Positions 54,601 to 63,558 of a stretch of 64,000 nucleotides of DNA are shown one piece after another. The stretch is from the NCBI RefSeq assembly GCF_014202275.1, contig NZ_JACHGF010000001.1, positions 248,001-312,000 on the forward strand, given 5' to 3'. Origin of the DNA: Rhabdobacter roseus (GTDB taxonomy: Bacteria; Bacteroidota; Bacteroidia; Cytophagales; Spirosomataceae). The translations under genes and the position numbers were made by a program. A model generated the notes under the pieces. The model had not been told where the DNA came from, made no database searches, and saw nothing but the letters and a program-made list of their open reading frames with translations. Within the stretch, counting starts at the first letter, position 1; each line of letters opens with the position of its first letter.

Positions 54601-55941
54601 ATGACAAAGAAAATATTACTGGAACATGCGGGTGTGAGTGGCATCGAGACTTTCGATGTGTACCGCAAGCAGGGTGGCTACACAGCCGTAGAGAAAGCCC
54701 TTAAAACCATGACTCCGGATGAGGTAGTAGAAGAAGCGAAGAAATCGGGCGTGCGAGGGCGCGGCGGGGCCGGATTCCCAATGGGAATGAAGTGGGGTTT
54801 TCTGGCGAAGCCCGAAGGGGTACCTAGGTACCTGGTTTGTAACGCCGACGAGTCGGAGCCAGGTACTTTCAAAGACCACTACCTCATGAAGACGATCCCT
54901 CACCTGCTGGTGGAGGGTATGATCGTGGCGAGCTACGCACTGGGTGCCCACAAGTCGTTCATTTACGTGCGGGGAGAATTGCTCTACGTGATTGCGATCT
55001 TAGAGAAAGCCATTGAAGAGGCCAAAGCGCAAGGGTTTCTGGGAAAGAATATTCTCGGAACTGGCTATGATCTGGAACTGGTGGTGCAGCCCGGCGGGGG
55101 AGCCTACATCTGTGGGGAAGAAACGGCCTTGCTTGAGTCCTTGGAAGGGAAACGCGGGAACCCACGCAATAAGCCTCCTTTCCCGGCCGTTAAAGGCCTT
55201 TATCAAAGCCCAACGGTGGTTAATAACGTGGAATCCATTGCCAACATGCCCTGGATCATTAACAACGGGGGTGAGGCCTATGCCGCGATAGGAATAGGAC
55301 GAAGTACTGGTACGAAGCTCATCTCGGCTTCGGGTCATATCAAAAAGCCGGGCGTATACGAAATAGAACTGGGCCTCTCGGTAGATGAATTCCTGAATTC
55401 CGACGAATACTGCGGCGGAATCCGTAACGGTCATCATCTCAAGGCGTTGGTCGCAGGGGGCTCCTCAGTACCTATTTTGCCCGCGCACCTCATTACTAAA
55501 ACGGCTACCGGCGAAAATCGCCTGATGTCGTACGAGTCGCTTTCCGACGGTGGGTTCGCCACGGGTACCATGCTGGGCTCGGGTGGCTTTATCGTTTTTG
55601 ACGAAACAGCCTGTATCGTCCGCAATACCTGGAATTTCGCGCGTTTTTACCACCATGAATCCTGCGGGCAATGTAGTCCCTGCCGCGAAGGTACCGGCTG
55701 GATGGAGAAGGTACTTCACCGGATCGAGCACGGCCACGGCAGTATGCACGACATTGACCTCTTAGTGGATGTAGCTAAGAAGATAGAAGGAAATACCATT
55801 TGTCCCCTGGGCGACGCCGCCGCCTGGCCCGTAGCCAGTGCCATTCGTCACTTCCGCGACGAATTTGAGTGGCACATTACCCATCCGAAGGAAGCCACGC
55901 AGCCCGGAGCGGTGTATATGGGAGATAGCATACTAGTATAA
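54601..55941 (+). CDS. nuoF: NADH-quinone oxidoreductase subunit F
   Basis: A 446-aa subunit that oxidises NADH with FMN. The NADH/FMN-binding Gly-rich segments are RGRGGAGFPMGMKWGF and GGGAYICGEETALLESLEGK. The [4Fe-4S] motif is ESCGQCSPCREGTGWMEKVL. Part of the NADH module with nuoE and nuoG. Confidence 0.97.
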   Translation: MTKKILLEHAGVSGIETFDVYRKQGGYTAVEKALKTMTPDEVVEEAKKSGVRGRGGAGFPMGMKWGFLAKPEGVPRYLVCNADESEPGTFKDHYLMKTIPHLLVEGMIVASYALGAHKSFIYVRGELLYVIAILEKAIEEAKAQGFLGKNILGTGYDLELVVQPGGGAYICGEETALLESLEGKRGNPRNKPPFPAVKGLYQSPTVVNNVESIANMPWIINNGGEAYAAIGIGRSTGTKLISASGHIKKPGVYEIELGLSVDEFLNSDEYCGGIRNGHHLKALVAGGSSVPILPAHLITKTATGENRLMSYESLSDGGFATGTMLGSGGFIVFDETACIVRNTWNFARFYHHESCGQCSPCREGTGWMEKVLHRIEHGHGSMHDIDLLVDVAKKIEGNTICPLGDAAAWPVASAIRHFRDEFEWHITHPKEATQPGAVYMGDSILV

Positions 55942-55971
55942 AAGGGAACCTCCCTATTTTGACCTAAGAAA

Positions 55972-57087
55972 ATGGAAGATACCAAACCGAATGTAGTAAA
56001 AATAACCTTCGACGGCATCGAAGTAGAGGTTGAGGCGGGCACTACCATCATGCAAGCCGCCCGCCGGATCGCTGAGGCCGACGGTACCCAGGCCCACCTG
56101 GTACCGCCAGCCATGTGCTATTACAAGCCGCTGGAAGGTACCGGCGGGAAGTGCCGGGCTTGTCTGGTAAAGGTAGCTCAGGGCTCAGCCAAAGATACGC
56201 GGCCCATGCCGAAGCTCGTGCCCTCTTGCATCACCCAGGTGCAGGACGGCATGGTTGTGGAGAATACTACCAATCCGGCCGTGCTGGAAGCCCGGAAAGG
56301 GGTTGTGGAGTTTTTGCTTATCAACCACCCGCTCGACTGCCCCATCTGTGACCAGGCCGGTGAGTGCCACCTCCAGGACTTTGCCTTTGAGCATGGAGCT
56401 GCCCAAACGCGCTACGAAGAAGAGCGCCGTACTTTCGAGAAGCACGACATCGGACCGTACATCCAGCTGCACATGACGCGCTGCATCCTGTGCTACCGCT
56501 GCGTCTACACCGCCGACCAGATCACCAATCAACGCGTACACGGGGTACTTAACCGGGGCGATGCGGCCGAGATAAGTACCTACATTGAGAAGGCCATCGA
56601 CAATGATTTCTCGGGCAATGTCATCGACGTATGCCCCGTTGGTGCGCTGACCGACAAAACCTACCGATTCAAAAACCGGGTGTGGTTTACCAAGCCCGTG
56701 GATGCACACCGCGACTGCCCTACCTGCAAAGGAGAAGTGACGCTCTGGTGCCGAGGGGAAGAGGTGATTCGGGTAACGGCCCGTAAAAACCAGTGGGGCG
56801 AAGTACAGGATTTCATTTGCAATACCTGCCGCTTCGATCAAAAAAAGACCAGCGACTGGGTGATTGAAGGCCCTACCAAGGTACAGCGTAGCTCGGTGAT
56901 TTCGGCCAATAAGTACCGGGCCGATTTGGTGAAAAAACCAGATTTTGCGCTGAAGCTGGCTTCGTCGCAGTACAAGGCGATCGATGATTCCCGTCCCTAC
57001 GTGACCGACCCGGATACGATTCGGCAGCAGAGCGTGGAAAATAACGACAAAGCCAACCACCGGTCTTTGCTGGCGGAGAACAATTGA
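55972..57087 (+). CDS. nuoG: NADH-quinone oxidoreductase subunit G, short form
   Basis: A 371-aa iron-sulfur subunit. The N-terminal [2Fe-2S] domain (PPAMCYYKPLEGTGGKCRAC), the HCCC cluster site (HPLDCPICDQAGECHLQDFA), two ferredoxin-like sites (RCILCYRC and DVCPVGALTDK) and a further CPTC...C site are present. Most NuoG proteins carry a large molybdopterin-like domain of several hundred residues; here the protein ends soon after the last cluster site. The reading frame is clean, so this is the gene's normal form here and not a frameshift. Confidence 0.93.
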   Translation: MEDTKPNVVKITFDGIEVEVEAGTTIMQAARRIAEADGTQAHLVPPAMCYYKPLEGTGGKCRACLVKVAQGSAKDTRPMPKLVPSCITQVQDGMVVENTTNPAVLEARKGVVEFLLINHPLDCPICDQAGECHLQDFAFEHGAAQTRYEEERRTFEKHDIGPYIQLHMTRCILCYRCVYTADQITNQRVHGVLNRGDAAEISTYIEKAIDNDFSGNVIDVCPVGALTDKTYRFKNRVWFTKPVDAHRDCPTCKGEVTLWCRGEEVIRVTARKNQWGEVQDFICNTCRFDQKKTSDWVIEGPTKVQRSSVISANKYRADLVKKPDFALKLASSQYKAIDDSRPYVTDPDTIRQQSVENNDKANHRSLLAENN

Positions 57088-57142
57088 CCCGAGCAAAGCC
57101 ACGTAACATAACCTAACTAATAACAGTAGAACCCGTTAATAA

Positions 57143-58222
57143 ATGGAATTAACCGAGTTTGTGATCAAATCGCTGGTGATTTTGGTCATCTTTGGCCTTA
57201 CCCTTCTGATTGCCATGTACTCTACCTACGGCGAAAGGAAAGTGGCGGGCTTTATACAAGACCGCCTGGGCCCCAACCGGGCGGGTCCCTTCGGGATTTT
57301 GCAGCCCCTGGCCGACGCGGGCAAAATGTTTTTCAAAGAAGACTTCATTCCCGCCCAAGCCAACAAATGGCTGTTCATTGCGGGGCCGTGTCTAGCCATG
57401 CTCACGGCCCTGATGACCAGCGCCGTGATTCCCTTTGGCGATTCCATCCGGTACGATGGGCTGGAAGTAGCCGTTCAGGCCGTAGAGGCCAATATCGGAA
57501 TTCTGTACGTATTTGGTATTGTGTCGCTGGGTGTATATGGAGTCATGGTAGGAGGGTGGGCTTCCAACAATAAGTTTTCGTTATTGGGCGCCATCCGGGC
57601 CGCTTCCCAGAACATCAGCTACGAGATTTCGATGGGGCTTTCCATTGTCGCAATCCTGATGATGACCGGCTCGTTGTCCATTCGTGAAATCATTGAGCAG
57701 CAGCACGGCGGCAACTGGAACATTTGGTACCAGCCCCTGGGCTTTATTATTTTTATTACCTGTGCCTTTGCTGAGTGTAACCGTACTCCCTTCGACTTGC
57801 CCGAGTGCGAAACCGAGCTGGTAGGCGGGTACCATACGGAGTATAGCAGCATGAAGCTCGGCTTTTACCTGTTTGCCGAGTACATTAATATGTTTATCTC
57901 CTCGGCGGTTATCTCCGCCTTGTATTTTGGAGGATATAACTACCCTGGTATGGATTGGGTCTATGCCCAGTTAACGTCCGCGTTCGGTGACGTAGCGGGG
58001 CATAACGTAGCCACGCTGATAGGTACCGCGGCCTTTTTCGCCAAAGCGCTTTTCTTCGTGTTCTTTTACATGTGGGTACGCTGGACGCTGCCACGTTTCC
58101 GTTACGACCAGCTCATGAACCTGGGTTGGAAGAACCTTATTCCGCTGGCTATTCTCAATATTGTGATCACAGGTACCGGGGTTTTATTTTTAAAGCCCAT
58201 CATTACGGCCCTGTTGAATTAA
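57143..58222 (+). CDS. nuoH: NADH-quinone oxidoreductase subunit H
   Basis: A 359-aa membrane subunit with about eight helices that links the quinone site to the proton-pumping arm. Typical blocks: YGERKVAGFIQDRLGPNRAG, FAECNRTPFDLPECETELVG and MWVRWTLPRFRYDQLMNLGW. Confidence 0.97.
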   Translation: MELTEFVIKSLVILVIFGLTLLIAMYSTYGERKVAGFIQDRLGPNRAGPFGILQPLADAGKMFFKEDFIPAQANKWLFIAGPCLAMLTALMTSAVIPFGDSIRYDGLEVAVQAVEANIGILYVFGIVSLGVYGVMVGGWASNNKFSLLGAIRAASQNISYEISMGLSIVAILMMTGSLSIREIIEQQHGGNWNIWYQPLGFIIFITCAFAECNRTPFDLPECETELVGGYHTEYSSMKLGFYLFAEYINMFISSAVISALYFGGYNYPGMDWVYAQLTSAFGDVAGHNVATLIGTAAFFAKALFFVFFYMWVRWTLPRFRYDQLMNLGWKNLIPLAILNIVITGTGVLFLKPIITALLN

Positions 58223-58239
58223 TATAATCAGACATTGCT

Positions 58240-58833
58240 ATGCAATTGACCGAGCGCTCCAAACAAGTGAGCAATAAAGAAATGACCTTGTCCGAGAAGG
58301 CTTACCTGCCCGCCATCGTGCAGGGAATGGCCATCACGCTCAAGCACTTTTTCAAAAAGAAAGTAACGATCCAATACCCTGAAGTAAAAAGGTACCTGGG
58401 CCCCGTATTCCGGGGAAGGCACATCCTTAAGCGCGACGAAGAGGGCCGCGAACGCTGCACGGCCTGTGGCTTGTGCGCGGTGGCCTGTCCGGCTGAGGCC
58501 ATCTCGATGGTAGCCGAGGAACGCCAAAAAGGCGAAGAACACCTCTACCGGGAAGAGAAGTACGCGGCAGTATACGAAGTCAATATGCTGCGTTGTATTT
58601 TCTGCGGCCTCTGCGAGGAAGCCTGCCCCAAGCAGGCCGTGTACCTCCGCCACGACGAAATGGTGCCCGTATTTACCGAGCGCGACCAGGTGATCTGGGG
58701 CAAGGACCTGCTGGTAGAGAACATGAACAACCGCTACAAGCGCGAAGCCTGGACCAAAGAAGAAGCGCGGCAGCTGGACCAAAAGCGGGCCGAAGGCCAG
58801 GCTGCCGGTGTAGAACCCAGGGCTATACCCTAA
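58240..58833 (+). CDS. nuoI: NADH-quinone oxidoreductase subunit I
   Basis: A 197-aa iron-sulfur subunit with two [4Fe-4S] motifs, CTACGLCAVACPAEAI and CIFCGLCEEACPKQAV, passing electrons to NuoB. It starts 17 bases after nuoH. Confidence 0.97.
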   Translation: MQLTERSKQVSNKEMTLSEKAYLPAIVQGMAITLKHFFKKKVTIQYPEVKRYLGPVFRGRHILKRDEEGRERCTACGLCAVACPAEAISMVAEERQKGEEHLYREEKYAAVYEVNMLRCIFCGLCEEACPKQAVYLRHDEMVPVFTERDQVIWGKDLLVENMNNRYKREAWTKEEARQLDQKRAEGQAAGVEPRAIP

Positions 58834-58850
58834 CATTTAACTGATTTTGG

Positions 58851-58878
58851 ACCGCGTAGCCCGGAGGGGCTACGCGGT
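58851..58878 (+). repeat. GC-rich palindrome between nuoI and nuoJ
   Basis: An 11-bp perfect inverted repeat (accgcgtagcc 58851-58861 / ggctacgcggt 58868-58878) with a 6-nt loop cggagg, and no T run. It sits inside the nuo operon, where it could slow transcription or protect mRNA. Its core cgcgtagcc-ggagg-ctacg also appears, reversed, inside the MITE-like element near 34229. Confidence 0.7.
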
Positions 58879-58910
58879 TAATACTTCAATCCCTTACATC
58901 GACCAACGGT

Positions 58911-59429
58911 ATGAGTCCGACGCTTTCCCTTTTCTACTTCCTGTCGTTTCTGACGGTGCTTAGCGCCCTCATGGTGGTGTTTGCCCGCAGCCCCATTCAC
59001 AGCGTACTTTATCTGATCCTTACCTTCTTTTGCCTTTCGGGCCATTATATTTTGCTCAATGCTCAGTTTTTGGCGGCCGTAAATATCATTGTGTACGCCG
59101 GTGCCATCATGGTACTTTTCCTTTTCGTCATCATGTTCCTAAACATGAAAAAGGAAGACGAAGAGTCCAAAACCAACCTCACGAAGGTAGCGGCCGTCAT
59201 TGTGGCCGGTACGCTGGGTGTTATTCTGGTAGGTGCTTTCCGAAAATCGCAAGTAGGTACTTACAATCCCTACGCGCACGATTCGCAGGTTGGAATGGTA
59301 GAAAGCCTGGGCCACATGCTATTCCGAGAGTACCTACTGCCTTTTGAGCTTATTTCCATTCTTTTCCTAGTGGCCATGACCGGGGCCATCATGTTGGGTA
59401 AACGGGAAGTAGGCGAGCGGCATTTCTAA
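58911..59429 (+). CDS. nuoJ: NADH-quinone oxidoreductase subunit J
   Basis: A 172-aa membrane subunit with about five helices (FYFLSFLTVLSALMVVFARS, then LILTFFCLSGHYILLNAQFL and AVNIIVYAGAIMVLFLFVIM). It is the last nuo gene here: a terminator follows 24 bases later and nuoK-N are absent from the window. Confidence 0.95.
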   Translation: MSPTLSLFYFLSFLTVLSALMVVFARSPIHSVLYLILTFFCLSGHYILLNAQFLAAVNIIVYAGAIMVLFLFVIMFLNMKKEDEESKTNLTKVAAVIVAGTLGVILVGAFRKSQVGTYNPYAHDSQVGMVESLGHMLFREYLLPFELISILFLVAMTGAIMLGKREVGERHF

Positions 59430-59452
59430 CGAGCTTGTAATAGTATTAGTGA

Positions 59453-59481
59453 AAGGCTAGCCCATGGGGCTGGCCTTTTTT
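59453..59481 (+). terminator. Rho-independent terminator after nuoJ
   Basis: aggctagccc pairs with gggctggcct (one G-T pair) around a 4-nt loop, followed by six or more T residues. It stops transcription where nuoK would normally follow. Confidence 0.88.
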
Positions 59482-59530
59482 TGTTTATAAGACTATTTGT
59501 AAACCAATGACTTGCAGAAAGCAGCTGAAT

Positions 59531-59611
59531 ATTTAGGTCAATTAATTTGTAATTGGTCTAAATAAAAATCTATATTTGTCAATCGTTTATTTAAACTAAT
59601 TATAAATAAAC
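59531..59611 (+). promoter_or_regulatory. Promoter with two inverted repeats before the TonB receptor
   Basis: A TTTG at 59546-59549 and TATATTTG at 59571-59578, 21 bases apart, form a good Bacteroidota promoter. An imperfect 14-bp inverted repeat (atttaggtcaatta 59531-59544 / taattggtctaaat 59550-59563) covers the -33 region, and a perfect 9-bp repeat (gtttattta 59585-59593 / taaataaac 59603-59611) lies just after the -7 box. This layout is what a Fur-type iron repressor would use; identity of the regulator is an inference. Confidence 0.65.
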
Positions 59612-59677
59612 AATAGTCTAAAACTAGGCTCATACCAAAAGCAAATTATTGAAACCGGCCCTACGCTTTACAGACCA

Positions 59678-62029
59678 ATGCCACAAGCTATACTCAAACT
59701 TACGGTTGTTTTTCTCTTGATACTTCTGGTATCTACCCATATGCTGGCGCAAACGGGAAGCATCAAAGGCAAGGTACTTCTGGTCAACGGCGAGCCCGCC
59801 GTGTATGCAAATATCCAGCTGGAAGACGGAGAATTGAAAACCATAACCAATGAGGCAGGTACTTTTTCAATGCAAGGGCTAAAGCCAGGTACCTACCAAA
59901 TCCACGTCAGCTTGCTGGGCCACGAAAGTACCTCGCATACCCTCAAAGTACCTACGAGCGGTGCTACGCCGGTAGTAACGATTCGCCTCATTCCCAGCGC
60001 TACGCCCCTGAACGAGGTCGTCGTGACGGGCCAGTACGAACCGCAGTCGCTCCGGAAGTCGGTGTACCAAATCCGCACCATTAGCAGCGAGCGCATTCAG
60101 CAGCGTGGAGCGGTGAATGTCATGGGGGTACTTAACAACGAGCTCGGAATGCGGTTTTCCAACGACGCCACGCTCGGTACTACCGATGTGCAACTGATGG
60201 GGATGTCGGGCCGGAACGTAAAAATACTGCTCGACGGGGTACCCATGGTAGACCGGGGTGATACGCGTGAAAGCCTGAACCAGATCGACATCAACAGCAT
60301 CGAGCGGATCGAGATTGTGGAGGGGCCTATGTCGGTTTCGTACGGTTCGGATGCGCTGGCGGGGGTTATTAATATTATTACTAAAAAAGCCACGGGTGAG
60401 CACCTGGGCGTGACAGCCCGGCTGCAGGAAGAAACCGTAGGCCAGGAGTACCAGCCGCTGACGCAGCAAGGTACCCACAACCAAAGCCTGGGACTAACCT
60501 GGCAGAAAAAAGGCTGGCAGGTAGCCGTAGGTGGTACCAACAATACCTTTGGCGGCTGGCAAGGCCGGGCCGAGGGCCGCACGAAGGAGTGGCTTCCCAA
60601 GGACCAACGACTCGGCCATGTCAAGGTAGGCTACGTCAACGGTACCTTTTCGGTGTACTACCGCCTGGACGGCCTGATGGAAACCATCCTGAGCGAGGGG
60701 GCGGAAAACATAAACACGCAGCGCGCTCGCGATCAAAAGTACCTTACCAACCGGCTGATGCACCAGCTACAGGGGGAATGGACCATCAGCGAGCGCGTAC
60801 AGCTCACTACCCAGGCTTCTTACACCGACTACGAGCGCCGCACGCAGACGTCCATTCTGGACCTAACTACCGGGCGGCGGACGCTCTCGCTGGGGCAGGG
60901 CGAGCAGGACGTAGCGAAGTTTGATAGCAAAACCTTCCGAACTACCCTTTCCTACAAACTTTCGTCGGCGGTGTCGTTGCAGCCGGGGGTGGACATCAAC
61001 CTGGATGCGGCCTCGGGAGCGCGCATAGCCGGTACGCCCAGCATCAGCGACTACGCCCTGTTTATTTCTTCGGTCATTAACCCCACCTCCGCCATAAGCA
61101 TCCGGCCCGGCTTACGCTTCATCAAAAACTCCGTCTACGACGCGCCACCGGTTATACCTTCGCTCAATACTAAGTTCTCACTGGGCCAGAATCTGGACCT
61201 GCGCCTGGCCTACGCGCGGGGTTTCCGCTCCCCGGCCTTGCGCGAGCTGTACTTTAATTACTTCGACGCCAGCCATTCCATTGTGGGCAACCCGAACCTG
61301 AAAGCCGAGTATTCCAATAGCTTCAACGGGTCGTTCGTTTGGCAAAGCGTTGCCCGGCAAGGCGTTGCCCGGCAAAACGTTGCCCGGCAAAGTACCTCGG
61401 CGAAAGACGTTCATCTCAAATCCACGCTCGGATTTTTCTACAACCATTTCCACAACCTGATCGACTACGGCTACGACCCTACTAACCCGAGCGTTTCGAT
61501 GACCGTCAACATTGACCAATTCCGCACCACCGGAGGTACTTTCGAGAACCAACTCTACTGGAACAACCTGCAGGCGTCGGTGGGCTTTTCGTACATAGGG
61601 CGCTACAACAGCATCCTGGACGAAGGCGATTACGCCAGCCGTGATTTGGGTACTTTCCTGTGGTCGCCGGAAGTAAATGCCTCCCTTACCTACCACTTCA
61701 AGAAGCTAGGTACCCAGCTGGGTTTCTTCTACAAGTACACCGGCAAGCGGCCTAGCTACACGGCCACCGTCGACAGCCAAAACAACCCCACTGTGCGCCT
61801 GGCCGAGATCGGGGCCTTTCATTGGGGCGATGTTACCCTCACCAAAACCCTCACCAAGTACCTCCGTCTTTCGGCCGGAGCCAAGAATATTTTCAACGTC
61901 ACGCGGCTCACCAACAGCTCCACCGACGTAGGTGGTGCCCATAGCACGGGCGGTCCGGTGCCGATGAGCTACGGGCGCTCCTACTTTGCGGGGTTGGTTG
62001 TCAATTGGTCCAAACCTACATCACACTAA
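59678..62029 (+). CDS. TonB-dependent receptor, heme/siderophore type
   Basis: A 783-aa outer-membrane transporter. Signal peptide (VVFLLILLVSTHMLAQ), a CarboxypepD_reg domain (GSIKGKVLLVNGEPAVYANI), a plug (about 115-220) and a barrel. The segments YARGFRSPALRELYFNYFD and GNPNLKAEYS resemble the FRAP/NPNL region of heme receptors, and a HmuY gene follows. Residues about 557-571 are three tandem 5-residue repeats (SVARQ, GVARQ, NVARQ) from a 15-bp DNA repeat. It likely brings in heme or an iron chelate. Confidence 0.92.
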   Translation: MPQAILKLTVVFLLILLVSTHMLAQTGSIKGKVLLVNGEPAVYANIQLEDGELKTITNEAGTFSMQGLKPGTYQIHVSLLGHESTSHTLKVPTSGATPVVTIRLIPSATPLNEVVVTGQYEPQSLRKSVYQIRTISSERIQQRGAVNVMGVLNNELGMRFSNDATLGTTDVQLMGMSGRNVKILLDGVPMVDRGDTRESLNQIDINSIERIEIVEGPMSVSYGSDALAGVINIITKKATGEHLGVTARLQEETVGQEYQPLTQQGTHNQSLGLTWQKKGWQVAVGGTNNTFGGWQGRAEGRTKEWLPKDQRLGHVKVGYVNGTFSVYYRLDGLMETILSEGAENINTQRARDQKYLTNRLMHQLQGEWTISERVQLTTQASYTDYERRTQTSILDLTTGRRTLSLGQGEQDVAKFDSKTFRTTLSYKLSSAVSLQPGVDINLDAASGARIAGTPSISDYALFISSVINPTSAISIRPGLRFIKNSVYDAPPVIPSLNTKFSLGQNLDLRLAYARGFRSPALRELYFNYFDASHSIVGNPNLKAEYSNSFNGSFVWQSVARQGVARQNVARQSTSAKDVHLKSTLGFFYNHFHNLIDYGYDPTNPSVSMTVNIDQFRTTGGTFENQLYWNNLQASVGFSYIGRYNSILDEGDYASRDLGTFLWSPEVNASLTYHFKKLGTQLGFFYKYTGKRPSYTATVDSQNNPTVRLAEIGAFHWGDVTLTKTLTKYLRLSAGAKNIFNVTRLTNSSTDVGGAHSTGGPVPMSYGRSYFAGLVVNWSKPTSH
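61346..61390 (+). repeat. In-frame 15-bp tandem repeat (3 copies)
   Basis: Three copies of nncgttgcccggcaa (61346-61360, 61361-61375, 61376-61390) inside the TonB receptor gene, encoding xVARQ each. The unit is a multiple of three, so copy changes would keep the frame. It probably lies in an outside loop of the barrel. Confidence 0.9.
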
Positions 62030-62079
62030 CCATTCTTTATTCATTCATCACTCCCATTCGTTTTAATTCCATTCAAACC

Positions 62080-63468
62080 ATGAACAAGTTTTTCACCACG
62101 CTTCTGACAATATCCCTGCTGCTTTTCTTTAATGCCTGTAAAGAAGAAGAAGTACCTCTGCCCGACAACCTCGTCGAATTTGAAAGTGCCGAACAAGGCA
62201 TGGAGGGCACCACTAAAACCCTGACCGTGAAGGTGAAGCTCTCCCGCGCTACCGACGTAGCCGTGCCCGTGGCGGTTCAGCTTACGCCCAGCGGCGTTAG
62301 CTACGGCACCGAGTTCAGCACTACCCCCGCCGCCACCAACAACACCCTGGCGCTGACGATCCCGCCCGGTAGCGACGAAGCGGCCTTTACCATTACGCGG
62401 GCCGACAACGTTTTCCTGAGCGGTACAGAAGCCATTAACTTCCAGATCCAGTCGGCCGGGACGCCAGTGCTGGTAGGGCCTACTTCGGCGTTGGCAGTTA
62501 AGTTTACGTCCATTGTATCGCAAGGCAGCAGCCTTCGGCTCAACGGCGGTGCGGGCGGAACGAGCGCCGTAAACGCCGTCTTCGTTGATTTTAGCAATAA
62601 TAAACAAAGCTCCGTAGCCCGTGCGGCCTGGGATCTGGGCTTCTATGCGGGCAGTGAGTACCGCGTGATCCTGAATAGCATGACGGGCGCTACGGCGGTA
62701 GCCGTGAATAAAACCAACCTGGCGCAGGTGACCGCTGCCGACACCGTTGGCGTGAATTTCACGCTGGGTTTTGAGCCCGCCCACATGGCGCTGGTCGATG
62801 ACGTAACCGGCGACCTCACCAAGACCGTCATTGCGGCGGTGTCGGCCACGGAAGCGGACAACAAAGTATACATCCTGAGCCGGGGTACCAGCGGTGCCAC
62901 GCCCAAGAAAGAACTGCTGAAGATCCGGGTACTTCGTAGCGGCGCGGCGGGCTACACCCTCCAGTACGCGGGCCTGAACGAAACTACCTTCAAGACCATC
63001 ACCGTAAACAAAGAAAGTACCTACAATTTCAACTACGTGTCGCTGACCACCGAAGGCGCGCTGGAAGTAGAGCCGCCCAAAGACCGTTGGGACATCGTAT
63101 GGACGGGTGGCCTCTATAAAACGGCCCTTCAGCCGGGCGTCGATATTCCGTACTACTTCTCCGATATGGTGTTTATCAACCAGCGGGGGGGCGTACAGGC
63201 GGCTGAGGTACTTACCAGCAGCGTGAGCTACGACGCCTTTGCCGAGAGCCATCTGCCGGGCGTGACCTTCAGCGCCGACCGTGTGGTGATCGGAGCCAAC
63301 TGGCGGACCGCCACCATGAATGCGACGGGCGTAAGAACGGACCGCTTCTATCTGGTAAAAGATGCCGCGGGCAACGTGTACAAGCTCAAGTTCGTCAACT
63401 TCGCCTCCAGCGATGGTGGCGAGCGCGGGTACCCCAACATTGAGTACAAGCTAGTTAAAAAAGGATAA
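62080..63468 (+). CDS. HmuY family lipoprotein
   Basis: A 462-aa lipoprotein (lipobox SLLLFFNAC) of the HmuY family of heme-binding proteins. An N-terminal beta domain (about residues 25-140, Calx-beta-like) is followed by HmuY blocks: ARAAWDLGFYAGSEYRVILN, DRWDIVWTGGLYKTALQPGV and the end YKLKFVNFASSDGGERGYPN. ATG 62080 is preferred over the frame start at 62005, which overlaps the receptor. It follows the TonB receptor by 50 bases and would pass heme to it. Confidence 0.88.
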   Translation: MNKFFTTLLTISLLLFFNACKEEEVPLPDNLVEFESAEQGMEGTTKTLTVKVKLSRATDVAVPVAVQLTPSGVSYGTEFSTTPAATNNTLALTIPPGSDEAAFTITRADNVFLSGTEAINFQIQSAGTPVLVGPTSALAVKFTSIVSQGSSLRLNGGAGGTSAVNAVFVDFSNNKQSSVARAAWDLGFYAGSEYRVILNSMTGATAVAVNKTNLAQVTAADTVGVNFTLGFEPAHMALVDDVTGDLTKTVIAAVSATEADNKVYILSRGTSGATPKKELLKIRVLRSGAAGYTLQYAGLNETTFKTITVNKESTYNFNYVSLTTEGALEVEPPKDRWDIVWTGGLYKTALQPGVDIPYYFSDMVFINQRGGVQAAEVLTSSVSYDAFAESHLPGVTFSADRVVIGANWRTATMNATGVRTDRFYLVKDAAGNVYKLKFVNFASSDGGERGYPNIEYKLVKKG

Positions 63469-63474
63469 GCCTAA

Positions 63475-63516
63475 CCTTGGGAGGGGAAAACCAAAGTACC
63501 CTCCCAAGGCTTATTT
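63475..63516 (+). terminator. Probable terminator after HmuY
   Basis: Perfect 11-bp stem (ccttgggaggg 63475-63485 / ccctcccaagg 63499-63509) with a 13-nt loop and a short T-rich tail (cttattt). Confidence 0.6.
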
Positions 63517-63558
63517 CGCCGTGGCTTTCCGCTGACTATTCCTAAACCTACCAGACCT

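Noticed and set aside
55972-57087. NuoG as a frameshifted gene
   Set aside because: No continuation of a molybdopterin domain was found in other frames before nuoH at 57143; the gene ends cleanly.
62041-63252. A 403-codon open frame on the minus strand across the HmuY gene
   Set aside because: It has no family resemblance and mirrors the GC-rich third positions of the HmuY gene, which has a lipobox and clear family blocks on the plus strand.
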